A program made the position numbers and the translations under genes. This document shows positions 22,803 through 29,525 of a DNA stretch of 32,193 bases, piece by piece; position 1 is the stretch's first letter, and every line of letters begins with the position of its first letter. Source of the stretch: Bacteroidota bacterium (GTDB taxonomy: Bacteria > Bacteroidota > Bacteroidia > Chitinophagales > Chitinophagaceae); the NCBI GenBank assembly GCA_023391895.1, contig JAEWAC010000061.1, forward strand, positions 1-32,193, given 5' to 3'. The notes under the pieces were generated by a model. That model had not been told where the DNA came from. It saw nothing but the letters and a program-made list of their open reading frames with translations, and searched no databases.

Positions 22803-23516
22803 ATGAAGCAATTATTTGTGTGCACCCTACTTTTGGCCGGCCTGACGGCTACTGCCCAGCAAAAAACGGCTCCGGCCAAAAAGCCGGTTGCCAAACCCAC
22901 CGCACCCGTCAATCCCCTCAAAAGCCTGAACGACTCGGCCTCCTATGCCATTGGTGTAAGCGTCGCCAACTTTTATAAGCAGCAAGGCATTTCCGAACTT
23001 AATGCCACGGTGTTGTCCAAAGCCATTAACGACGTGATCGGCAATAAAAAACTTTTGCTGAACGACATGGAAGCCAACTCGGTAATGATGCGCTACATGA
23101 CCCAGGCACAAACAGCCAAAGCACAACCCAATATCGCTGCCGGTGAAAAGTTCCTGGCGGCCAACAAATCAAAACCAGGCGTAAAAACCACGGCTTCCGG
23201 CTTACAGTACGAAGTTATTACTGAAGGAACAGGCCCTAAACCCAGCGAAACGGACAGCGTAGTTTGCCATTACAAAGGCACTTTGCTGGATGGCTCCCAG
23301 TTTGACAATTCGTACGAGCGGGGCCAGCCGGTAACTTTTACAGTCAATGGCGTGATCAAAGGATGGACAGAAGCCCTGCAGCTGATGCCTGCCGGCTCCA
23401 AGTACAAATTATACATTCCGCACCAGCTGGCTTATGGCACCAACGAAGTAGGCACCATTCCGGCCGGCTCTTTACTGGTTTTTGAAGTGGAATTGCTGGA
23501 AGTGAAAAAGGGCTAA
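22803..23516 (+). CDS. FKBP-type peptidyl-prolyl cis-trans isomerase, exported
   Basis: 237 residues. Signal peptide 1-18 (ATA-Q), then a Lys/Pro/Ala-rich linker (about 21-42). An N-terminal dimerisation domain of FkpA/Mip type follows (about 43-115, SLNDSASYAIGVSVANFYKQ). The FKBP domain (about 130-237) has TASGLQYEVITEGTGPKPSE, VVCHYKGTLLDGSQFDNSY, GVIKGWTEALQLMPAGSKY and IPHQLAYGTNEVGTIPAGSL, including the conserved Tyr, Phe, Asp, Trp and Tyr pocket residues. It probably assists folding of envelope proteins in the periplasm. It has an exact -7 box, TATTTTTG, at 22778-22785. Confidence 0.95.
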   Translation: MKQLFVCTLLLAGLTATAQQKTAPAKKPVAKPTAPVNPLKSLNDSASYAIGVSVANFYKQQGISELNATVLSKAINDVIGNKKLLLNDMEANSVMMRYMTQAQTAKAQPNIAAGEKFLAANKSKPGVKTTASGLQYEVITEGTGPKPSETDSVVCHYKGTLLDGSQFDNSYERGQPVTFTVNGVIKGWTEALQLMPAGSKYKLYIPHQLAYGTNEVGTIPAGSLLVFEVELLEVKKG

Positions 23517-23586
23517 GGCTGTACCGGAAGTATATTGTGTTCGGAAAGAGTTGAGTGGTTGAGTTGTTGATTGGTTAAATAGTTGT

Positions 23587-23710
23587 GTATAGGCTTTTGA
23601 AGCAGCTGGATCACAGATTTCGCGGATTTGATAAGGATTACGCAGATTCATGAAAGCAGATGGTAGTTTGAAAGAATTGTATGGGTTGATATGGGCTTTT
23701 TAAAGCAGTT
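23587..23710 (+). repeat. Dispersed repeat: core, GATT arm, core
   Basis: Core GTATAGGCTTTTGAAGCAG (23587), then CTGGATCACAGATTTCGCGG, ATTTGATAAGGATTACGCAG, ATTCATGAAAGCAG, then the next core GATATGGGCTTTTTAAAGCAG (23688). GATT occurs four times in the arm, spaced 9, 11 and 9 bases, close to one helical turn each. It aligns with the minus-strand block at 14063-14160. Confidence 0.75.
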
Positions 23711-23764
23711 GCGCACTTCTTGTTGTTGCACTTTCAAATGGGCTGTTTTTTTTACTTCTGCCGC

Positions 23765-23797
23765 TTGCCTGTCATCCCGACAAAGGAGGGATCTCAG
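23765..23797 (+). repeat. 33-bp repeat, copy 2
   Basis: Identical over 33 bp to 21693-21725. Both copies lie about 55 bp downstream of a core repeat and are followed by a similar ending (GATT or GGTT, then CAAGCCTT or CAGCCTT). Confidence 0.75.
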
Positions 23798-23903
23798 TGG
23801 TTCAAGCCTTTAAAAGCTTAGCCATGGTGCAACACGTTACAACTGCAACACCCAATACTCCTATTTCCATCCACGCTGCTTTTTCGGCACACTTCTGCAC
23901 AAA

Positions 23904-23988
23904 CTATACGGGTTTTTAAAGAAGTGGAAGTACAGATCAGTAAAAGGATTACACAGATAAATAAGCTGTATGGGCTTTTAAAAAATCC
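23904..23988 (+). repeat. Dispersed repeat: core, shortened arm, core
   Basis: Core CTATACGGGTTTTTAAAGAAG (its TATACGGG form), then ACAGATCAGTAAAAGGATTA, CACAGATAAATAAG, then core TGTATGGGCTTTTAAAAA. The same order as 23587-23710 with a shorter arm. Confidence 0.65.
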
Positions 23989-24110
23989 TGCCCGAACAAC
24001 TTCAAGCAATCCAGTACAATACGTACAACAAATAGTTACCGTTGGCCACCCGGCCAGCGGTTTTTTATTGAGCATACAGCAACGCGTGGTTTGCTGACTG
24101 TTCTTTATTC

Positions 24111-24280
24111 AATATGAGTTTTTGAAGAAGAGAGAAAAGGAAAAATGAAAAAAAGAGAAGCATGGGCTTTTGAAGCAGTTGAATGGTTAATATTTGATTG
24201 GTGAGTATGGTTTTTTGAAAGACTTTCTGTCTGTCAACGATCAACTATCAACGGTCAACTTCCCATATGGGTTTTTAAAT
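24111..24280 (+). repeat. Four closely spaced core repeats
   Basis: Cores at 24112 (ATATGAGTTTTTGAAGAAG), 24160 (GCATGGGCTTTTGAAGCAG), 24205 (GTATGGTTTTTTGAAAG) and 24264 (CATATGGGTTTTTAAAT), 45-59 bp apart and all in plus orientation, with unrelated or low-complexity sequence between. Confidence 0.65.
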
Positions 24281-24363
24281 TTGCCCGCTCTACGTTGCAT
24301 CACCAGGCCGTGTTTCCCATAATAAAGTGCAAAAGGAACAAAAGAGGGATGCGTAAAAATAAG

Positions 24364-24394
24364 AAAGGGATGATCAATAAAGACCATCCCCTTT
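24364..24394 (-). terminator. Terminator of the 562-residue T9SS protein gene
   Basis: AAAGGGATG (24364-24372) pairs with CATCCCCTTT (24385-24394), with one bulged C. Read on the minus strand the hairpin is followed by CTTATTTTT. It lies 23 bp past the stop. Confidence 0.65.
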
Positions 24395-24416
24395 GGTTGA
24401 GCTAACCGACCTTAAA

Positions 24417-26105
24417 CTATCGCTTCTTTATGATAACTTTTTCAACCGTAGTGGCTGCAGAGGAATGATTCATCACCTGAATGGTATAGTAACCATTGGT
24501 CAGGTTTTCTACTACCAGGGAGTTGCTGGTAACAGATCTGTATTGTTTTACCACGCGACCGGCTACATCGGTTACAACCACGTCTCTTACAGAGGCAGCG
24601 TCGTCAAACAGGATGTTCACATTGCCAGTCTGGCTGGGGTTAGGATACACCATAACCTTGCTGGCTTGTCCTTCGCCTTTTACAGAACGAATTTCGCTAT
24701 AACGGCCTTTGCTGTCCATGTCTACCTGCAGCAGGCGGTATTGAGAAACGCCAACGGTTGGATTTACATCGTTAAAGCTGTAGCGCAGGATTTCGCTGCT
24801 GTTGCCACCATCTGCCTGAGAGAAAACGAAAGCAATGTTTTTCCAGGCACCGTCTATATTGCGTTGTACATGGAAACCCCGGTTGTTTTCTTCCATGGCA
24901 GTTTCCCAAACCAGTGCTACAGCATTGCTCTTGCTGCGGGTAGCCGTAAAGGATTTGAAGGTAACCGGCAAAGTAGATCTCTCAATTTCCAGGATCCGGA
25001 TGTTGTCGACAACATAAACCTGGGCATTTGCCGTACCGCAACCTGATGCAATGCCTTCAATAAACAAACGGTATTGCTTGGCAGGATCAAGGGTGCCAAT
25101 TACTGGCACGGTTACCACGTTACTTCCCGGTTTCAGGGTTCTGATGTCACTTTGACCTAAAACATTAGCACCGGTTGGCGTCTGTGTAGAAGTGTAGTTA
25201 CCTGGTACTAAGTATATTTTTACTTTAGTGTCACAACTGAGAGAAGATGCAGCACCAGAACAGCTAATGTTATTAAAACGATTATTAACCATCCACTGGT
25301 AAGCAAATAAATCAAAGCTAACATTGAAGGTACCGGTTGTAGGGCTGTAATTGGTAGCCGGAGAAGTTGCAATCTGAATACTTCCATCTCTTGCTACTGG
25401 CGGAGTAATGAGGCCAATATTATCAGCGCAGCCTTCTGTATTGGGGTTATCATAATATCCCAAGCCCAGGTCCTGATTAAAGATCCATCCGGCAGGAAAA
25501 GCATTGTTGAAATTCTGGGTTTCACCACCTACCTGGCTTAAGTTATCCACTACATAAACCTGAGGGGTATTGTTAGTGCAATTGGCCACACTGCCTTCAA
25601 CAAACAAACGGTAGCGTGAATTGGCGTCTAACGTTTTGGTAATAGGGATAGTTATGCTGTTAGGGTTGGTCGTGCTTACCTGAATGGAAGCTTGACCGTA
25701 CACATTGTCTCCCGTTGGCGTTTTATCAGAAGTATAATTGGCGGGTACTAAATAAGCTGTTACACGAACCTGACAATTTAAAGAAGCCGGTGTTGCACAG
25801 GCAAGTGGAAAATCAGAGGCATTGAAGGCAAGAAAGTCAAAGTTGATGGTCATAGATGTCAGGGAAGAAGGGAAACTGGCTGCTCCAGAAGTTCCCAGGT
25901 GGATCGTACCGGTCCTGTCTATCGGAGGCGTTACCATGCCAATATCATCCCCACAGGCACTCGTTTTGGGTGAGTTGTAAGGAGCAATTCTGATTTCCGG
26001 GTTGACGATCCAGCCTCCGGGAAAGGTGTTGTCAAAGTTGGCCGATTGCGCTTTTGTCAATAAGGCACAGGCGATTCCCAATGAAAAAAGTAAAATTCTT
26101 TTCAT
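24417..26105 (-). CDS. T9SS-exported protein with two tandem beta domains
   Basis: 562 residues. Signal peptide about 1-19 ends TKA-Q. Two homologous domains follow, 22-190 and 197-372: each starts with an NTFPGGWI or NAFPAGWI motif, has CxDxIGxxTPP, a YLVPxNYTS strand, TPTGxNVxGQ and ends with YRLF(V/I)EG and QVYVVDN. Cysteine pairs are conserved in both. A FnIII-like module (381-480, VTFKSFTATR, WETAMEENNRGF, QYRLLQVD) and a type A T9SS sorting domain (about 485-562, VMVYPNPSQTG to TVEKVIIKKR) complete it. It is secreted or displayed at the surface; the paired domains look like carbohydrate- or surface-binding sandwiches, but the function is not recognised. Its C-terminal 180 residues are related to those of the next gene. 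Confidence 0.88.
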   Translation of the reverse strand: MKRILLFSLGIACALLTKAQSANFDNTFPGGWIVNPEIRIAPYNSPKTSACGDDIGMVTPPIDRTGTIHLGTSGAASFPSSLTSMTINFDFLAFNASDFPLACATPASLNCQVRVTAYLVPANYTSDKTPTGDNVYGQASIQVSTTNPNSITIPITKTLDANSRYRLFVEGSVANCTNNTPQVYVVDNLSQVGGETQNFNNAFPAGWIFNQDLGLGYYDNPNTEGCADNIGLITPPVARDGSIQIATSPATNYSPTTGTFNVSFDLFAYQWMVNNRFNNISCSGAASSLSCDTKVKIYLVPGNYTSTQTPTGANVLGQSDIRTLKPGSNVVTVPVIGTLDPAKQYRLFIEGIASGCGTANAQVYVVDNIRILEIERSTLPVTFKSFTATRSKSNAVALVWETAMEENNRGFHVQRNIDGAWKNIAFVFSQADGGNSSEILRYSFNDVNPTVGVSQYRLLQVDMDSKGRYSEIRSVKGEGQASKVMVYPNPSQTGNVNILFDDAASVRDVVVTDVAGRVVKQYRSVTSNSLVVENLTNGYYTIQVMNHSSAATTVEKVIIKKR

Positions 26106-26354
26106 GTTTACAATAGTTAAAGATTTATGATGTGTTAGGTCATCCGTTGCTGTTACGGCAGTTCATGGCTGGAGCGGAAATAAATAGGATGCCTGGATTA
26201 GGGACACAGTAGTAGGATTACAGGGGCGGTTTAACGGAAAATGGATTCAACTGGTTGTTCGATTGATTGTTGTTGGTAGAAACCTTTAACTAAATGGAAT
26301 GGAGGATTTGTTTGGCGGGTCTTTCGAGAGAGGAAATACGGATTGTAGATAAAG

Positions 26355-26385
26355 CAAATGTAATAGCAATTTTAATGATACCAAA
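26355..26385 (-). promoter_or_regulatory. Predicted promoter of the 562-residue T9SS protein gene
   Basis: On the minus strand TTTG (26385-26382), exactly 19 bases, then TACATTTG (26362-26355): a full match to TTTG-N19-TAnnTTTG. It implies an untranslated leader of about 245 bases before the ATG at 26105. The -33 TTTG lies within a 9-bp inverted repeat (26382-26404), a possible operator. Confidence 0.6.
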
Positions 26386-26913
26386 TTTTTTCATTAAAAA
26401 TTTGTCGCGTTCATTTTTATACTAATCAGCGCCTGTTTTCCTGCACACTATACCCTAACCCACATTTGAAACAGTCGTATAAAAGCAAAACTGCTTTCTT
26501 TGTTAACACTGTTCAACAGGCTGCTGCCCTGAACCTCACTTTATTACTGATACACTTGCCCAATGACATTGAGCCATCAAGAGAAATACAACACTGCACC
26601 ATCATCAGACACACATCCTTTACAGCTTAATGATCAATGACCATTGTAGTTGTTTGTTCCTTAAAAACTATGCCAGTTGTTTTACAAAACGCTGATAGGC
26701 ATGGCTGTACACCTGCAGAAGCCTTGCATTTTTTAGGCAGCAGACAGCGCAGTTTCGCTTATAAAAATTGTTGCAGAAAATTTGGAAATGGGCAGCCTGC
26801 GGAGGTACCAAAACAGCATTCTTTTCAAAACAACATATGCGCGGCCGTGTATACAATTCCACACCTTAACAACAGTTGGGTACAAGCGGTGCTACGGCCG
26901 CCTTTTTGCAAAA

Positions 26914-26939
26914 AAAGGGTGATGTTGCCATCACCCTTT
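26914..26939 (-). terminator. Terminator of the 476-residue T9SS protein gene
   Basis: Perfect 11-bp stem AAAGGGTGATG (26914-26924) with CATCACCCTTT (26929-26939), loop TTGC. The minus strand continues with a T run (opposite 26910-26916). It lies 28 bp past the stop. Confidence 0.85.
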
Positions 26940-26967
26940 CAAGTTGGTTACCTCTGTTTGCTTACTG

Positions 26968-28398
26968 TTAATGAACCACGATTTTTTCTGTTGTCTGCCG
27001 GCCGCTTTCCAGATCTATCACACGAAGGTTATACATGCCGGGCAGTAAGTGGGCCACCTGCAGGCTCCCGGTTACCTTTTTCCATTGCTTTAAGATGCGT
27101 CCATTCATGTCGCTGATATAAACATCTTTGGCAGCGGTATTATCAAATATGACGTTGAACTGGCCATCGTTGCTTGGGTTGGGGTAAACCACCGTTCTAG
27201 CCGCCTGCCCTTCTCCCCTCACGGCCCTTATTTCGCTATAGCGTGCGGAGCCATCGTTATCCACCTGCAGCAGCCGGTACTGCGAAACGCCCTGGAAGGC
27301 ATTAACATCGGTATACTCGTACGACAAGATCATACTACTATTTCCATTTTCCGCTTTGGTATTGACAAAAGCCACATCCATCCAGCCGGTTCCGGTATTG
27401 CGCTGTACCTGAAAGCCCCGGTTGTTATCTTCCATGGCAGTTTCCCACCTCAGCCATACCCCCTGGTTTCTTCGGTCGGCAGTAAACGACTTAAAGGTAA
27501 CTGGCGTAACGGTACAGTTGGCGGCCGGCAAAAAACCTGAATAGACAATTCCGGCATTTGATACAATCACAAACAGCAGGTTTTCGCCTTCAAACTGCGA
27601 CGGGACTGGCCCGGTTACGGTTACGGTAGCGCCGGCGTTCACCGTGATGTTGCCGGTAGCACCGGGCACCGGTATATCCACACCTGCATCAAAACGCCGG
27701 TTGTTATTCAAGTCAACATAAACGGTATAGGTGCCGGTAACGGCGGCATTACCACCATTGGAAACAGCTGCCGTAAACAAATCGGTAACGCAATTGGCAT
27801 TTCCCACAATGGTTAATGGAATTACGGGCACGGTAATGTTGCAACTGGCGCAGCTGGCATTTTGAGCCTGGGCCGACTGGCTGGACCATACATCGGCCTT
27901 TACGGTAAAGGAACTGGAACAACTAACCGGCAAAGTAGTGGTTACATTTCTTAAGGTAACCCGCACCACTTCAATCCCCCCGCTGGTCAGCACTTCGGTT
28001 TCCAGGGTTGGACTGGTATTGAGCGGAACAGTAGGATCGGGCGGATAGGTACCAATGATCGTGGGGGTTGTTCTAAAATTATCAATGCCTATATTTAAAA
28101 AGGCACCGGCCAGGTTAGCGGCCCGGGGCGCTGTCCTGACGGTAGGAGCCCCGTTCTGGCATTGAAAATAATTGGGATAATCGGCTTCCACCCAGGCATG
28201 GATAAAGATAAATTTATTGCCCCTGTTCCGGGCAATGGTAAAAGATACATCGAGGGTTACTTCGCAGGAGGTAGCGGTGGACACCCGTGGCACAATGTTG
28301 TCGATTACCACATTGCTAATATCACAAGATTGCCCCTTAGCCAAATAGGAAAAACACAAAAAGGCTATAAAGAATAAGCCGAGTAAAAATTTTTTCAT
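26968..28398 (-). CDS. T9SS-exported protein with a Cys-rich N-terminal half
   Basis: 476 residues. Signal peptide 1-23 (YLAKGQ-S). Residues 25-195 form a beta-rich region with cysteines at 25, 45, 80, 160, 183 and 186 (ASCASCNITV). Residues 196-295 look like a CARDB or Ig-type domain (VYVDLNNNRRFDAGVDIPVP, then GPVPSQFEGENLLFVIVS). Residues 299-476 carry the same FnIII-like module and type A sorting domain as the neighbouring gene (WETAMEDNNRGFQVQRN, QYRLLQVDNDG, VVYPNPSNDG). It is surface-exposed or secreted; no enzyme motif is visible. Both T9SS genes point the same way but are 860 bp apart, with a terminator and promoter between, so they are separate transcripts. Confidence 0.88.
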   Translation of the reverse strand: MKKFLLGLFFIAFLCFSYLAKGQSCDISNVVIDNIVPRVSTATSCEVTLDVSFTIARNRGNKFIFIHAWVEADYPNYFQCQNGAPTVRTAPRAANLAGAFLNIGIDNFRTTPTIIGTYPPDPTVPLNTSPTLETEVLTSGGIEVVRVTLRNVTTTLPVSCSSSFTVKADVWSSQSAQAQNASCASCNITVPVIPLTIVGNANCVTDLFTAAVSNGGNAAVTGTYTVYVDLNNNRRFDAGVDIPVPGATGNITVNAGATVTVTGPVPSQFEGENLLFVIVSNAGIVYSGFLPAANCTVTPVTFKSFTADRRNQGVWLRWETAMEDNNRGFQVQRNTGTGWMDVAFVNTKAENGNSSMILSYEYTDVNAFQGVSQYRLLQVDNDGSARYSEIRAVRGEGQAARTVVYPNPSNDGQFNVIFDNTAAKDVYISDMNGRILKQWKKVTGSLQVAHLLPGMYNLRVIDLESGRQTTEKIVVH

Positions 28399-28733
28399 GC
28401 CCTAGAAATTGAAGAGGTTTTGCAGGAAGTTGCAGGTTCCCGGGCACGGTGCAAGTAAAAGAACCAATAGAGGCACAGCAGGCACTCCAAAGCCTTTTTA
28501 CTTTGGTTTTAGTATAGGAAAAAGGAAGTATTAAACAATGGGCAGCCAGAGGGTATCACTCAAAGCTCGTTTTGATAAGGCAAGATTAAGTATGTTCTTT
28601 TGTCTGAAGGATAGTAAAGCCGCTGCAGTGAATATAATAATTATGCCAGCAGCATTCTTATATACAAAAATACAAATATTGAGCAATTATCATATCAGAA
28701 GGCTAAAGATGTCCATGTACATCTACAATACCA
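28399..28733. other. Gene-free stretch between cmk and the T9SS gene
   Basis: No supported gene or RNA. It contains the upstream region of the 476-residue T9SS gene; CCAAAG and CTTTGG around 28488-28507 form a short inverted repeat. No core repeat was found. Confidence 0.4.
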
Positions 28734-29441
28734 CTAACCGGCATTGCTCAAAGCTTTCGGAATACGCTCCTGCACCAGCTTCATGGCTTTTTTAAACTGC
28801 TCTTCTTCGGTAAGGTTGGTGTTGTCTAATACAACGGCATCTTTGGCCTTGCGCAAAGGACTGATCTCCCGGTTGGAGTCGATATAGTCGCGCATTTCCA
28901 GGTTGGTCTTTACTTCTTCCAGGGTAATGTTGGGATTTTTGTCGTACAGCTCCCGGAAACGCCGCTCTACTCTTACGGCATTATCCGCCGTCATAAAAAT
29001 CTTGAGTTCGGCATCGGGAAAAACAACGGTACCAATATCACGGCCGTCCATAACAATGCCCCGGCGCTTGCCCATTTTTTGCTGCTGCTTTACGGCATAT
29101 TCCCGCACTTCTTTGAGCGCCGCTACCTCGCTTACCTTTTCAGCCACCACCAGGTCGCGGATCACGTATTCCACGTTCTCGCCATTCAGGTAAATTTCAG
29201 ACTGCTCGTGTACCGGGTTGTAAATAAACTCCAGGGTGATTTCACCTAAGGCTTCGTGCACCTTATCCAGGTCAGCCCAGTCTACGTGGTTTCTTAAAAA
29301 ATAAAGGGTAATGGCCCGGTACATCGCACCGCTATCCACGTACACATACCCCAGCGCCTTAGCCAGTTGCTTGGCCAAAGTACTTTTACCGCAGGAGGAC
29401 CAGCCATCAATGGTGATAATGATTTTCTTTTTCTTTTCCAT
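28734..29441 (-). CDS. cmk: Cytidylate kinase
   Basis: 235 residues from Met at 29441, which starts MEKKKKIIITIDG, just ahead of the P-loop GWSSCGKST. It phosphorylates CMP and dCMP with ATP in nucleotide recycling. Motifs follow: YVDSGAMYRAITL, DGRDIGTVVFPDAELKIFMTA and the lid region RRFREL, with late DSNREISPLRKAKDAVVLD. An in-frame Met 17 codons upstream (29492) would add a hydrophobic segment and lies inside the clpC terminator hairpin, so the shorter form is preferred. The length is normal for Cmk. Confidence 0.95.
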   Translation of the reverse strand: MEKKKKIIITIDGWSSCGKSTLAKQLAKALGYVYVDSGAMYRAITLYFLRNHVDWADLDKVHEALGEITLEFIYNPVHEQSEIYLNGENVEYVIRDLVVAEKVSEVAALKEVREYAVKQQQKMGKRRGIVMDGRDIGTVVFPDAELKIFMTADNAVRVERRFRELYDKNPNITLEEVKTNLEMRDYIDSNREISPLRKAKDAVVLDNTNLTEEEQFKKAMKLVQERIPKALSNAG

Positions 29442-29481
29442 CAACACCACAAAATTGCTGACAATAAACGGAACAACAAAA

Positions 29482-29504
29482 AAAGCCGGCATGTAGCCGG
29501 CTTT
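29482..29504 (-). terminator. clpC terminator
   Basis: Perfect 9-bp stem AAAGCCGGC (29482-29490) with GCCGGCTTT (29496-29504), loop ATGTA, followed on the minus strand by a run of T. It separates clpC from cmk. Confidence 0.88.
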
Positions 29505-29525
29505 ATATTTTTCAACATATTCACA

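Larger units (their letters stand above)
23517..24416. other. 900-bp repeat cluster without genes
   Basis: No reading frame of credible composition exists. The stretch carries at least eight plus-oriented copies of the core repeat, a GATT-rich arm, the second 33-bp repeat, a CAACGATCAACTATCAACGG-type low-complexity run at 24236-24260, and the terminator of the T9SS gene at its right end. This is the densest repeat region in the window. Confidence 0.7.
26106..26967. other. 860-bp gene-free region with promoter and terminator
   Basis: The open frames here are short and unconvincing. The region holds a predicted promoter for the downstream T9SS gene near 26355-26385, a 9-bp inverted repeat CAAATTTTT/AAAAATTTG (26382-26404) overlapping its -33 box, and the terminator of the upstream T9SS gene. 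From about 26405 to 26900 I see nothing I can name. Confidence 0.5.

Noticed and set aside
23587..24280. Possible CRISPR array
   Set aside because: The core is short (about 15-20 bp) and imperfect, spacing varies from 45 to 100 bp, spacers share sequence between copies, and no cas gene is present.
23587..24280. Possible integron attC array
   Set aside because: No gene cassettes lie between repeats, no integrase gene is nearby and the core lacks attC R-box pairs.
26637..27116. 159-codon plus-strand open frame
   Set aside because: Half of it lies in repeat-like non-coding sequence and it runs across a terminator into the antisense of the T9SS gene; no signal peptide or known motif.
29442..29492. 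Longer cytidylate kinase start
   Set aside because: It would add a hydrophobic tail not seen in Cmk and would place the start inside the clpC terminator hairpin.
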